Positions 32,684-41,999 of a DNA stretch of 51,705 nt are shown piece by piece (positions within the stretch are counted from its first letter, which is position 1; every line of letters begins with the position of its first letter). A program made the translations under genes and the position numbers. Origin of the DNA: Mucilaginibacter sp. GTDB taxonomy: Bacteria; Bacteroidota; Bacteroidia; Sphingobacteriales; Sphingobacteriaceae. The notes under the pieces were generated by a model. It saw nothing but the letters and a program-made list of their open reading frames with translations, was not told the origin of the DNA and did not search any database. The stretch spans positions 1-51,705 of the forward strand of contig JAQBOU010000038.1 of the NCBI GenBank assembly GCA_028287865.1, in the 5' to 3' direction.

Positions 32684-33392
32684 ATTGAAGGGGTAAAAGT
32701 GAAATTATAAAAAGTAATTTTGGGATCAAGTGCAATTGTTGGGGATAAGTTTTCAGGCATATATTTTAGCTCACGAATAGAAGAAAAGTGCAAGATAGAA
32801 AGATAGTGGCTTCGAATAGACCTTGAAACCGTTTTTAAAGATTCAATAGAAGGTTGCCCGTCTGTCGTCGCTGTTCGATTTCTGATTTCAGGCGACTGTT
32901 TTTTTACCGTTAATAAATTAGTTCTTTGTAATATCAATAACAAATTGCGGGCAGGTGAATAATTAAATAACGTATTATCGGGGATAATAACAGGTAACAT
33001 TTGTGCGGATCGGCCAAATGGTCGGACGATATGACGGGATGGATTTATTTCTTCAAAAAGGCAATATTTTGTTTCACGCTGTTTCAGTTTGCTTTATTTT
33101 ACTTATTAACTACTTATTTACAAAAACTTATGATTTTTTTCAGGTATTGCTACAGGTGCTGACACAACTACTGCTACAAGTACTGACCAACTAAATAAAA
33201 ACAGTAAACCAAAACAAAAACTTAGTAGTAGTAGAATAAGCCTTACCAGTTTTTTTTTGGTTGATAAAGGGATTGTAATATTTAAACCTACAGGCTGTTC
33301 TATCGGTACAAAAAAAGAAAAAAGTTGCGCCAAAAAAGAAACGAATTACTAACATTATTGGCTTTAATTGGCAATGTTTTTTATATTTTTCG
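32684..33392. other. Gene-poor interval before the BatA-like gene
   Basis: About 700 bp without a confident gene. Overlapping weak frames exist on both strands; the most protein-like is the startless plus-strand frame 33134-33352. The 112-codon minus-strand frame (32662-33000) reads into the tRNA terminator and is probably spurious. Confidence 0.5.
33134..33352 (+). pseudogene. Startless protein-like frame, possible gene remnant or frameshifted gene
   Basis: A 72-codon open frame (reads GIATGADTTTATSTDQ near the start, FFLVDKGIVIFKPTGCSIG in the middle) with no start codon. Adding one T to the run of seven at 33134-33140 would join it to the upstream frame beginning at 33003. Composition looks like a small exported protein with a Thr-rich linker. 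I do not recognise the family; it could be chance. Confidence 0.25.
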
Positions 33393-33400
33393 TACTTTTG
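33393..33400 (+). promoter_or_regulatory. -7 promoter element of the BatA-like gene
   Basis: An exact TAnnTTTG match (TACTTTTG) 25 bp before the ATG at 33426, with an ATTGG resembling the -33 TTTG about 20 bp further upstream. Confidence 0.6.
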
Positions 33401-33425
33401 TATAGTTCCAATCCCGCATAACTAT

Positions 33426-35480
33426 ATGCATTTTTTATATCCCGCTTTTCTATTTGCATTATTATTCCTGGCTATACCCGTACTGATCCACCTGTTCAAT
33501 TTTCGCAAGTATCAGAAGGTGTATTTCAGCAACGTGCAATTTTTAAAAGAGGTACAGGAGCAGCAATCATCCCGCAGAAACCTTAAAGAGCGTTTAATAC
33601 TGGCAGCCCGCATGTTCGCCCTGGCTTTTTTAGTACTGGCATTTACGAAGCCTTATATTCCCGGAAAAAACGGTGAAAATGCCGGTAAACAACAGTCCGT
33701 AAGCATATTTGTTGATAATTCCTACTCCATGCAAACGCTTAACAGCGAAGGGACATTGCTGGATGAGGCCAAACGCAGGGCGAAGGAAATAGCATCAGCC
33801 TATAACATAAACGACAGTTTCCAGCTGCTTACACAGGATTTTGAAGGCAGGCACCAGCGATTGTTAAGCCGCGATGAGTTTAATGATGCAGTTGATGCAG
33901 TAAAGATAAGTTCGCAAAGCCGCAGCCTGCAGCAAATTGTTGGCCGGCAGCAAAGTTTACTGGATATGCACAAAGAGGCCATGCGGTCGGTGTACATCTT
34001 GTCCGACTTCCAAAAAAACATGGCTACCTTACAACCGGTAAAAGCCGATACCGGTATGCGCATTAGTTTAGTGCAGCTGAAGGCCAATACACTTCCAAAT
34101 GTAGCAGTCGATTCCGTTCAGTTATTAAATGCCGTACACCGGCCCGGAGAAGGTGAAAAACTGGTGGTGCGCCTGCATAACTACGCCGGTGAAACCGCGG
34201 AGAAGATCCCGCTTAAGCTGATGATCAACGGTGAACAAAAGGCGTTAGGCAGCTATACAGTAAAAGCACGTTCTGTTCAGTATGATACGCTTGCATTTTC
34301 CGGGTTGAGCGCAGGATGGCAGCGTGCCTTGCTAACCTTGCAGGATAACCCCGTTACGTTTGATAACCAGTTTTATTTTTCTTTTAATGTAAAACAGCAA
34401 ATGCCTGTTTTACTGATTGACGGCGGAATTGTTAATCCCTATTTAAAAGCCGTTTTTGCAACAGATCGTTTTTTTGCCGTTCACCGTGTACCGGATGGTA
34501 ATGTGGATTATTCGGCACTAAATAACTATCCCATTGTTATTTTAAGCGATATAAATGCCATTTCCACAGGCTTGTCACAGCAACTAAAAGCCTATGTAAA
34601 TAAGGGTGGCACCTTGGTTGTTTTTCCATCAACTGATGCTGATATAAACAATTACCGTTCCTTACTACAGCCGATGGGGGCTGCCTATCCCGAAAAGCTG
34701 GTGACTGAAGCCGTTAAAGTATCGGGCATCAATCTACAGAACCCGGTGTTTAAAAGCATCTTTGAAAACTTTCCGCAAAACCCGGATCTTCCGGTTATTC
34801 AAAAATACTATCAATTAAGTTTATCACACAGTAACCGGGCTGGTGCCTTAATGAGTTTACCCGGCGGGAAACCTTTTTGGGAGGAATTTAGCAGCCGCAA
34901 AGGAAATGTTTACGTTTCGGCCGTTCCTTTGAACGAAGGCTTTAGCAACCTTCCCCGGCATGCATTGTTTGTGCCCGTAATGTTCAGGATTGCATTGCTG
35001 AGCGGGCACGACCAGCCATTGTTTTACACCATCGGCAAAAACGAAACAATTGAAATACCACAGGTGCAAACTGCTGAAAAGCAACTATTAAAATTGGTTA
35101 AAGGTACTCAAAGCGTTATCCCAGACACCAAACAAGAGGAGGGAAGCACCCTGCTTTATGTGGCAGATCAGGTACATGAACCGGGTATTTATGACCTTAA
35201 AAAGCAAGACAGTATAGCTGATGTGATTGCTTTTAATGATAACCGCAGCGAGTCGGATCTGAGCTATTTAACCAGTGCCGGATTGGCTAAGCTGATCCCG
35301 CAGGCCACTGCTGTTTTGGAGGGTGGTAAAGGTTCATTAAAGGGCGCGGTAACAGAAACAAATTTTGGCATGCAATTATGGAAACTTTGTATAATTTTGG
35401 CATTGATTTTTCTGGCTCTCGAAATATTAGTGATCAGGTATTATAAAACTGACCGCCAACGCGTTTCACAACCGGTTTAA
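33426..35480 (+). CDS. BatA-like membrane protein (aerotolerance-type N-terminal domain, von Willebrand-like region)
   Basis: A 684-residue inner-membrane protein. The N-terminus matches the BatA domain: FLYPAFLFALLFLAIPVLIHLFNF, then FLKEVQEQQSSRRNLKERLI and a second membrane segment. A von Willebrand-like region follows (VSIFVDNSYSM, with the D-N-S-x-S metal-site motif, about residue 95), then a long extracytoplasmic part and a C-terminal membrane helix (WKLCIILALIFLALEILVIRY). Related Bat proteins act in stress tolerance and envelope integrity. No batB-E or MoxR gene is adjacent. It is the first gene of a run with the DHOase-like gene, 33 nt downstream. Confidence 0.85.
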   Translation: MHFLYPAFLFALLFLAIPVLIHLFNFRKYQKVYFSNVQFLKEVQEQQSSRRNLKERLILAARMFALAFLVLAFTKPYIPGKNGENAGKQQSVSIFVDNSYSMQTLNSEGTLLDEAKRRAKEIASAYNINDSFQLLTQDFEGRHQRLLSRDEFNDAVDAVKISSQSRSLQQIVGRQQSLLDMHKEAMRSVYILSDFQKNMATLQPVKADTGMRISLVQLKANTLPNVAVDSVQLLNAVHRPGEGEKLVVRLHNYAGETAEKIPLKLMINGEQKALGSYTVKARSVQYDTLAFSGLSAGWQRALLTLQDNPVTFDNQFYFSFNVKQQMPVLLIDGGIVNPYLKAVFATDRFFAVHRVPDGNVDYSALNNYPIVILSDINAISTGLSQQLKAYVNKGGTLVVFPSTDADINNYRSLLQPMGAAYPEKLVTEAVKVSGINLQNPVFKSIFENFPQNPDLPVIQKYYQLSLSHSNRAGALMSLPGGKPFWEEFSSRKGNVYVSAVPLNEGFSNLPRHALFVPVMFRIALLSGHDQPLFYTIGKNETIEIPQVQTAEKQLLKLVKGTQSVIPDTKQEEGSTLLYVADQVHEPGIYDLKKQDSIADVIAFNDNRSESDLSYLTSAGLAKLIPQATAVLEGGKGSLKGAVTETNFGMQLWKLCIILALIFLALEILVIRYYKTDRQRVSQPV

Positions 35481-35513
35481 TCGTATAAAAACCCACCTAT
35501 AAAGCAGCGCTAA

Positions 35514-36764
35514 ATGAATTTGCTTATCAAATCCGCAACTATTATTGATCCCAACTCGCCCTTTAATCAAAAAATTGCTGATATTTTAATCGAGAAAGGA
35601 GTAATTACTAAAATAGCTCCCGACATTGAAACCGACGCAGAAATTATTGAGGCTGATGGCAAGTATGTTTCTCCGGGCTTTTTTGATCTGAATTGTAACA
35701 TCGGCGAATTAGGGCTCGAAACAAAAGAAGATCTTTATACAGGTACAAGGGCTGCGGCGGCAGGTGGTTTTACAGGGATCGCACTGATGCCCAATACCAT
35801 TCCACCGGTACATTCAAAGGCTGAAATAGAATATTTACTGAACAGGGCAAAGAAGAACCTGGTAGACGTATATCCCTTAGGCACTATTTCGCACAAGCGC
35901 GAAGGCAAGGACCTGGCCGAAATGTATGACATGTACCTGAGCGGGGCCAAGGCCTTTACGGATGGCAACAGGCCGGTACAGGATGCCGGGTTAATGGAAA
36001 GAGCGTTGTTATATGCCCAGGGATTTAATGCGCTTATATTTTCTTATCCGGAGGATACAGCCATTGCCGGCAAAGCAAAGGTAAATGAGGGCGAAATAAG
36101 TACCTTGTTAGGCATGAAAGGCATTCCTTCACTGGCAGAGGAGCTGATGATAGCCCGTGATCTTTACCTGGCCGAATATACCGGGTCAAGGATCCACTTC
36201 AGCACCATATCCACCACACGGTCTGTTGAGCTGATAAGAGAAGCCAAGCGCAATGGGTTGGAAGTAACGTGTGATGTTGCCGCCCATCACCTGGTGCTTA
36301 CAGACGAGACGCTTACAGGCTTTGACAGCCTTTATAAAGTTAAACCGCCGCTGCGCACACAGGATGATGTAGACGCCCTGCTGGAGGGGCTTAAAGATGG
36401 CACCATCGATGTTATTGTATCGCAGCATACGCCGCATGAGGTAGAATTTAAGGACGTTGAGTTTGAAGTAGCCGAGTTTGGCATGATAGGATTTCAAACA
36501 GCATTTTCCCTCGCCTTAAAGAGCGGTTTGGACATCGGCCTGATCGTGCAAAAAATGGCGGTGAACCCGCGTGAGATTTTAAATATTTTAGTACCTGAAA
36601 TAACCGAAGGACAAGAAGCTAATTTAGTGCTTTTTGACACAGATGCCGAATGGGAATACACCAGGAACAACAACAGGTCAAAATCATATAACTCACCTTT
36701 TTTAGGACAGAACTTAAAAGGAAAAATACTGTTAACCTGTAACAACAATCAACTTTATAAATAA
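35514..36764 (+). CDS. Dihydroorotase-like protein lacking metal-ligand residues
   Basis: A 416-residue cyclic-amidohydrolase-fold protein of the pyrC/dihydroorotase type: KYVSPGFFDLNCNIGELGLE, then AAAAGGFTGIALMPNTIPPV, KAFTDGNRPVQDAGLMERAL and the end LVPEITEGQEANLVLFD. The HxH metal site is N60-C-N62; the later His of the HcED motif is missing (FSYPED); the Asp of the TDHAPH motif is Gln (SQHTPH, Q304). D150 and H229 are kept. Active enzymes form dihydroorotate in pyrimidine synthesis; this protein is probably non-catalytic, perhaps structural, as inactive DHOases paired with aspartate transcarbamoylase are (inference). Confidence 0.85.
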   Translation: MNLLIKSATIIDPNSPFNQKIADILIEKGVITKIAPDIETDAEIIEADGKYVSPGFFDLNCNIGELGLETKEDLYTGTRAAAAGGFTGIALMPNTIPPVHSKAEIEYLLNRAKKNLVDVYPLGTISHKREGKDLAEMYDMYLSGAKAFTDGNRPVQDAGLMERALLYAQGFNALIFSYPEDTAIAGKAKVNEGEISTLLGMKGIPSLAEELMIARDLYLAEYTGSRIHFSTISTTRSVELIREAKRNGLEVTCDVAAHHLVLTDETLTGFDSLYKVKPPLRTQDDVDALLEGLKDGTIDVIVSQHTPHEVEFKDVEFEVAEFGMIGFQTAFSLALKSGLDIGLIVQKMAVNPREILNILVPEITEGQEANLVLFDTDAEWEYTRNNNRSKSYNSPFLGQNLKGKILLTCNNNQLYK

Positions 36765-36771
36765 CATTATC

Positions 36772-37440
36772 ATGATAGATCCAAAAGTAAAAACGGCTAT
36801 GGAGGCCGCATTAACAGCTTTTTCTAAATATAATACTTTTGATGCCAAACCATTTGCCAGCGTATTTGGGGATATATTTGGATCAGAAGAGGACTTTTTA
36901 TCAAAAGCTGGCATGCTGGATGAAGTATTTGATGAATATCCGCCGATGGAGCCGCTGAGGGAAGTGTTTTTTGATTTGCTGATGATCAATTTCTTCAGTG
37001 CTGATGTTAAAAAGCTGGAAGAGGATTATTTAGATTCGCCGGAATGGGAAGAAATTGAAGAAGAAACACTGGACAGAGGTACAGAGCTTTTAAATGTGTT
37101 ACTTTATTTAAACGAGTGTGTTGATGAAGATATAGAACCCGGACTAGATGATTATTTGAAAGAGTTTTTGTTGGTTGACGAAGATGAGTTCCAGGATGAA
37201 TATGCCATATACGAACCCGTAATAGAAAACCAAATATTAATTGAAAGCCCGGTAACTGAGATCAGCAAAGTAGCTGACAGCTTACCGGAAGATTCGGAAT
37301 TAAAAGAACTTTTTTACCCGCTGATGTGCTTTTTTCAAAACACCGGCCCATCTGAGCAGGAAAAAAACAACATAGCCGGAGCATCACAGAATAAAGATTT
37401 TGATATGGCTGTGTTAGAAATTCTGATCAGTTTTAAATAG
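36772..37440 (+). CDS. Acidic conserved protein of unknown function
   Basis: A 222-residue, strongly acidic protein (runs such as EEIEEETLDRGTELL and LLVDEDEFQDEY). It begins 8 nt after the dihydroorotase-like stop, so it is probably co-transcribed. No signal peptide, membrane segment or metal motif is seen. The sequence is helical and hydrophobic-charged alternating. I do not recognise it; a scaffold or protein-interaction role is only a guess. Confidence 0.65.
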   Translation: MIDPKVKTAMEAALTAFSKYNTFDAKPFASVFGDIFGSEEDFLSKAGMLDEVFDEYPPMEPLREVFFDLLMINFFSADVKKLEEDYLDSPEWEEIEEETLDRGTELLNVLLYLNECVDEDIEPGLDDYLKEFLLVDEDEFQDEYAIYEPVIENQILIESPVTEISKVADSLPEDSELKELFYPLMCFFQNTGPSEQEKNNIAGASQNKDFDMAVLEILISFK

Positions 37441-37461
37441 TGCCCATACCCTTACCGTATA

Positions 37462-38052
37462 ATGGATAACCTCGAAAAAAGAATAAAGACCAATGGCGTT
37501 ATAAGCGGGTTGCTGTTAGGCGTTATTTTAACAGCGCTTAGCATCTTTTCTTATTATTTTATTACAGCAATTACAAATTCGCCGGTGCTTTTTGTGGTCG
37601 GACCGATCATCTTATCGGTGTTTATACCCATTTTTGTGGTGGTGCTGTTTTGTTTTAACTTCCGAAAGAAAATAGGCGGCTACTGGACTTTCAGACAGGC
37701 AACTACCGGGATATTTATTATGTTTTTAGCTGCGTACCTGTTGCAATTTGCAGGGAAAAATTTACTTTTTGATAAAGTTATTGAGCCCAACAATGTACAG
37801 ATGACCCAAAACGCCGCTATAAACGCTAAAGTTGCCATATTGAAACAAAGAAACACTGATCAAAAGGTGATAGATAAAAACGTTGCTGAGCTAAAAACAG
37901 ATTTTAACCAGCAAAAAAACCTTACCATCGGCAATACCATCCAGGGAATTGTTTTCTCCATTCTATTTGTGTTTCTTTTCTCCTTGATATTTGCTTCGTT
38001 ATTTAAAAAGGAACCTGTATATGCCAATACAAATAATGGGGTGGTTAATTAG
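37462..38052 (+). CDS. DUF4199 membrane protein, first copy
   Basis: A 196-residue protein with four predicted membrane segments (about 13-35, 41-64, 75-95 and 160-182) and a long, charged loop rich in Asn/Gln between the third and fourth. The DUF4199 pattern is visible (GGYWTFRQATTGIFIMFLAAYLLQF). Function unknown; the family is common in Bacteroidota. It lies 22 nt after the acidic gene and is probably co-transcribed. A second copy follows at 38216. Confidence 0.75.
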   Translation: MDNLEKRIKTNGVISGLLLGVILTALSIFSYYFITAITNSPVLFVVGPIILSVFIPIFVVVLFCFNFRKKIGGYWTFRQATTGIFIMFLAAYLLQFAGKNLLFDKVIEPNNVQMTQNAAINAKVAILKQRNTDQKVIDKNVAELKTDFNQQKNLTIGNTIQGIVFSILFVFLFSLIFASLFKKEPVYANTNNGVVN

Positions 38053-38215
38053 GTTGTTATCCTTGATATAAATTAGGAGATTTGAATTTGAGATGGAAAA
38101 TGGATGTTATGATGTAGTGTAAAGAGGATTGCATTTGATTTATTTTCAAATAAAAGATAAATCGTATTGAAATTATTGTTTAGCTTTATTAAAACTAAAA
38201 CAAACCAAATTCACA

Positions 38216-38770
38216 ATGGAAAATGTAAAACCGTCTGCATCTAAAGTAGCATTTAAATGGGCTATAATTAATTTTATAGCTTCTGTAGTCATTACCTATG
38301 CCTTTCAGTTTTTAAATGTTGATCAAACTTCTCCGGCAAAGTATATAAGTTTTATTCCCTTTATTGCATTCTTGTTCTTAGCTCAAAAGGAATACAAAGA
38401 TCAATTAGGCGGGTTCATAAGCTTTGGCGAGGGCTTTGTTTCGGGTTTATTATTTTCGGTTTTTACGGGAATTTTAGGCGCCGTCTTCATTTATATTTAC
38501 TATAAATATTTGAGCCCGCAGGTTTACGAACAAATATTAAGCTCTACCCAGGCACAGCTACAGGCAAAAGGCAACCTGTCAACCGAACAAATTGACCAGG
38601 CCATGAGTGTTAGCCGGAAATTTGGTCCTTTACTCGCTGCTATAGGCGCAGTGATTTTCTCACCTATAATTGGTGCAATCATTGCATTAATAGGCGCAGC
38701 GATATTTAAAAAAGAACGGTCTATTTTGGATATAGAATCAACAGAATCTTATTCTGATCCTGTAGTTTAA
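38216..38770 (+). CDS. DUF4199 membrane protein, second copy
   Basis: A 184-residue protein with four membrane segments (about 14-31, 40-54, 66-92 and 130-160) and the LGGFISFGEGFVSGLLFSVF signature. It is the distant paralogue of the gene at 37462. A -7-like TAGCTTTA (38181-38188, one mismatch) suggests its own promoter. A strong terminator follows directly. The function is unknown. Confidence 0.75.
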   Translation: MENVKPSASKVAFKWAIINFIASVVITYAFQFLNVDQTSPAKYISFIPFIAFLFLAQKEYKDQLGGFISFGEGFVSGLLFSVFTGILGAVFIYIYYKYLSPQVYEQILSSTQAQLQAKGNLSTEQIDQAMSVSRKFGPLLAAIGAVIFSPIIGAIIALIGAAIFKKERSILDIESTESYSDPVV

Positions 38771-38790
38771 AACTTCTAAAATATTTAATG

Positions 38791-38823
38791 AACCGCCTCC
38801 AAACATGTTGTTTGAGGCGGTTT
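38791..38823. terminator. Bidirectional terminator between DUF4199 and VOC genes
   Basis: AACCGCCTC plus AAAC pairs with GTTT plus GAGGCGGTT (one C bulge) and is followed by TTTTGTT; on the minus strand the left side gives an A/T-rich tail. It ends the DUF4199 transcript and lies 11 bp before the VOC stop codon. Confidence 0.8.
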
Positions 38824-38833
38824 TGTTGTTAAC

Positions 38834-39262
38834 TTACTTTATAATCTCGTTAAATTCCAATACCTCGCCATCAGGACCCTGGATGTTGAAATATTTGCAT
38901 CCGTTTTTCCAGAATGGCAGGAAGACAGGCGCATTCTCCAGTATTTTGATGGTGCCGTCTGCTTTTAAAGTTTTAAAAACCGCATCTACGTCATCTACAT
39001 CAAAAGCAATGTGATCCACGTGCCCGTTTTTGCGCGACTTTATTTCTTCAAGCTGTTTAGCAGGCATCTGGTACAATTCAATAATTATATCCTTAAGCTG
39101 CATCATTATACAAGTGCCTGTTTCGCCGTCAAACGTAAAAGGCGACTGCATCACATTTTTAAAACCAAACCTGCTGTAAAATGCTGCCGAACGGGTAATA
39201 TCTGTTACAGGGATACCTGCGTGCTGTAACTTGTTAATCGAAATTGATAATTGATCTTCCAT
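38834..39262 (-). CDS. VOC family protein (glyoxalase-like)
   Basis: A 142-residue protein. Two beta-alpha-beta-beta-beta halves are recognisable: KLQHAGIPVTDITRSAAFYS (first His ligand region), GTCIMMQLKDIIIELYQMP (Glu ligand), NGHVDHIAFDVDDVDAVF (second His) and YFNIQGPDGEVLEFNE (final Glu). These are the usual VOC metal ligands, so the site looks intact. A lyase, isomerase or dioxygenase activity is possible; the substrate is unknown. It stands between terminators and has no partner gene. Confidence 0.85.
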   Translation of the reverse strand: MEDQLSISINKLQHAGIPVTDITRSAAFYSRFGFKNVMQSPFTFDGETGTCIMMQLKDIIIELYQMPAKQLEEIKSRKNGHVDHIAFDVDDVDAVFKTLKADGTIKILENAPVFLPFWKNGCKYFNIQGPDGEVLEFNEIIK

Positions 39263-39293
39263 ATTCGTTTAATGTATATTAAATATTCGCGTT

Positions 39294-39323
39294 AACAAAA
39301 CAGGCCCCAAATAATGGAGCCTG
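39294..39323 (-). terminator. Terminator of the dxr-rseP unit
   Basis: Read on the minus strand, CAGGCTCC pairs with GGGGCCTG (8 bp with one G-U) around ATTATTT, then TTTTGTT. It is about 40 bp after the rseP stop codon. Confidence 0.7.
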
Positions 39324-39362
39324 CTGTTTATTTATAACGGATCATAGCTGATCCAAATGCTT

Positions 39363-40717
39363 TTATTTCTTTATAACCTGTTTTACAATGTCATTTCCAA
39401 AAACAAATACCATCAGAGTTATCAGTATCACGAAGCCAACGATTTGGGCTCGCTCTAAAAATTTATCGCTCAGTGGCTTGCCTTTTATCATTTCAATTAC
39501 CAAAAATAACGCATGTCCGCCGTCAAGGGCAGGTATCGGTAATAAATTAGTAAGTGCCAGCACCATTGATAAAAAGCCAACCAGGCTCCAGAAACGGATC
39601 CAGTCGATATGTGAACCAAACATGGTTGCAATGGCCACCGGGCCGCTTACCGCTTTGTTAAATTTAACCTCGCCCTTAAATACTTTACCGAGTCCTTTTG
39701 CATTATCGGTAAAAGTACCTATCGCTTTTGTAGCGCCTATCGGCAACGAACCAAAGAAACCATACTTTATTGATTTTTCTTTGGGTTCATTAAATTTAAT
39801 TGCAATCCCGGCGGTACCGTCTTTAAAGCCCAGCATCCCTTCTTTATTAACATTCGTTTTTACCTGCAAAACAGCGTTATTACGCTTTATATCCAAAACT
39901 GCCTGCTTACCAGTATCTTTTTTTAATTCGGATTGAAGCTGGTCAAAAAATTGAATTTTAGTACCATTTACAGCTGTAATACTATCGCCTTTGCGTAAGC
40001 CTGCAATTTGGGCGTAACTGCGTGGTACAATAGAGTCAATTGCGAATTTTGAGCGGGGCATCCTGCTGATGAATTGTTCTATGCCGCCCTGATCAGAAAG
40101 ATCATTAATTAAATTCCCCGGAACCCTGATATGCATCGTCTGGTTGCCGCGTTCTACCGTAAGATCAGTATTGCCTAAAATTACCTGCGTACTTGTCAGC
40201 TCTTCAAAACGTACTACCGTTTTTCCGTTAATAGCGGTAATTTTATCACCGGGTTCCAAACCAATTTTAAGACCGATCTTTCCGGGTACTATGCCATATT
40301 TAACCTCGGCATTTGGTATATAAGTTTCGCCATAACGGATAGTAAGGATCCAGAAAATAAAAATGCCCAGTATAATATTTACGGTAATACCGCCAAGCAT
40401 AACAATTAAACGCTGCCATGCAGGTTTTGAACGAAACTCCCAGGGTTGCGGCGGACCCGCAAGCTGTTCAGTATCCATGGATTCATCGATCATTCCGGCT
40501 ATTTTTACATAGCCGCCAAGGGGCAGCCAGCCTATGCCATATTCAACACCTTTATAATTAAATTTAAACAGGCTGAAATTCCATGCATCAAAAAAAGATA
40601 AAACTTTTCAACCTTAATACCAAAAGCACGGGCAGCTAAAAAATGTCCAAGTTCATGCAAAATCACTAAAATAGAAAGGCCGAGGATTAACTGGCCCACC
40701 ATGATCACTATACTCAT
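39363..40717 (-). pseudogene. rseP: Site-2 protease RseP (RIP metalloprotease), interrupted by a 1-nt frameshift
   Basis: An intramembrane zinc protease that clips anti-sigma factors or other membrane proteins. Two frames together make it: 40532-40717 (starts MSIVIMVGQLILGLSILVIL, then HELGH at residues 21-25) and 39363-40493 plus the upstream sequence up to about 40590. A run of seven A's (40590-40596; seven T's on the coding strand) must be eight to restore the frame; with eight the gene codes for 451 residues, the usual length. The second part has two PDZ domains and the NLLPIPALDGGH motif. It is either a sequencing indel or a real frameshift or slippage site. It follows dxr by 19 nt. Confidence 0.85.
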
Positions 40718-40736
40718 TCGTTATATTATAATTATA

Positions 40737-41948
40737 TTAAAATTGTAATGCCTTTAACGGCATTTTCTGTATTAAATTTTGTGCAAAGATGCGTGTTTCT
40801 TTATCAGTATTCAAGTAGTCGTCTAAAACCGGACTTGCTTTATATGGGATATATTGCATGCACTGTTCAATTATTGTACTCATAGCTAAAAAGCTTATAC
40901 TTTTATTTAAAAATGCGGCAACTGCAATTTCATTTGCCGCATTAATAATGCATGGCATATTACCCGCTTGTTTTAAAGCCTCAAATGCCAAGGCAAGATT
41001 ACGGAAGGTTTTAATATCTGCTTTTTCAAAGGTCAGTTCGGGGTAGTTTATAAAATCAAAACGTTTAAAGCTGTTTTTTGTTCGTTCCGGATAGGTTAAC
41101 GCATACTGGATAGGCAATTTCATATCAGGCAGGCCCATTTGTGCTTTAATGGAACCATCCTGAAACTGTACCATGGAATGGATAATGGATTGCGGATGCA
41201 CAATAACATCAATTTGATCAGCTTCGAGGTCAAATAACCATTTGGCTTCAATCACCTCCAGGCCCTTATTCATCAGCGAGGCGGAGTCAATAGTGATCTT
41301 TGCACCCATTACCCAGTTAGGATGTTTCAAGGCATCTTCACGGGTAACGTTATCCAAAAAAGCAAAGGATTTACCCCTGAACGGGCCGCCCGATGCAGTA
41401 AGAATTATTTTTTCGATCTTATTGCCTTCTTCTCCCGCCAGGCACTGAAAAATTGCCGAATGTTCTGAATCTACAGGCAATATTTTAACACCATGCTTTT
41501 TAGCCAGACCCGTTACCAGTTCGCCGGCTACAACCAGGGTTTCCTTATTTGCTAACGCGATGTCTTTGCCTGCTTTTATAGCAGCTATTGTAGGCTCCAG
41601 GCCGGCAAAACCAACCATTGCTGTTAATACAATATTAATGTCGGGATGGGTAACGGTTTCAATAATTGCCTCAATACCTGCTAATACATTTATAGATGTA
41701 GCAGCAAGTGCTTCTTTTATGTATTGGTATTTGGTTTTATCGCAAATGGCCACATAAACGGGATTAAAGCGTAAAGCCTGGGCTATCAGCAAATCCGCGT
41801 TACTGTGAGCTGTTAGTAAAAATGCCCTGAAAAGATCAGGATTATTATCAATTACCTCAAGCGCCTGTGTACCGATGCTACCCGTGGAGCCAAGTATGGC
41901 TATGTTCTTGACCTTGCTATATTGTTCGATTGATTTATTGTTAATCAC
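40737..41948 (-). CDS. dxr: 1-deoxy-D-xylulose-5-phosphate reductoisomerase
   Basis: A 403-residue cytosolic enzyme of the MEP pathway. It converts DXP to MEP with NADPH. The NADPH-binding loop is AILGSTGSIGTQAL (about residue 16), ANKETLVVAGE is the NADPH/substrate contact, and the metal-binding acidic cluster is VDSEHSAIFQCL; LTASGGPFRGK and MNKGLEVIEAKWLF complete the substrate pocket. Length is normal. It is transcribed together with rseP, a pairing common in Bacteroidota. The start ATG at 41948 gives a short N-terminal extension before the Rossmann fold. Confidence 0.95.
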   Translation of the reverse strand: MINNKSIEQYSKVKNIAILGSTGSIGTQALEVIDNNPDLFRAFLLTAHSNADLLIAQALRFNPVYVAICDKTKYQYIKEALAATSINVLAGIEAIIETVTHPDINIVLTAMVGFAGLEPTIAAIKAGKDIALANKETLVVAGELVTGLAKKHGVKILPVDSEHSAIFQCLAGEEGNKIEKIILTASGGPFRGKSFAFLDNVTREDALKHPNWVMGAKITIDSASLMNKGLEVIEAKWLFDLEADQIDVIVHPQSIIHSMVQFQDGSIKAQMGLPDMKLPIQYALTYPERTKNSFKRFDFINYPELTFEKADIKTFRNLALAFEALKQAGNMPCIINAANEIAVAAFLNKSISFLAMSTIIEQCMQYIPYKASPVLDDYLNTDKETRIFAQNLIQKMPLKALQF

Positions 41949-41999
41949 TTTATTATCTAAATAATATTCAATTATTGTTACTGGGGCTCATAATTGAAC

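Noticed and set aside
32662..33000. 112-codon minus-strand reading frame after tRNA-Leu(TAG)
   Set aside because: Its end reads through the tRNA terminator hairpin, composition is low-complexity and no family pattern is seen.
33118..33333. 71-codon hydrophobic minus-strand frame
   Set aside because: It overlaps a more protein-like plus-strand frame and has no signal or family pattern.
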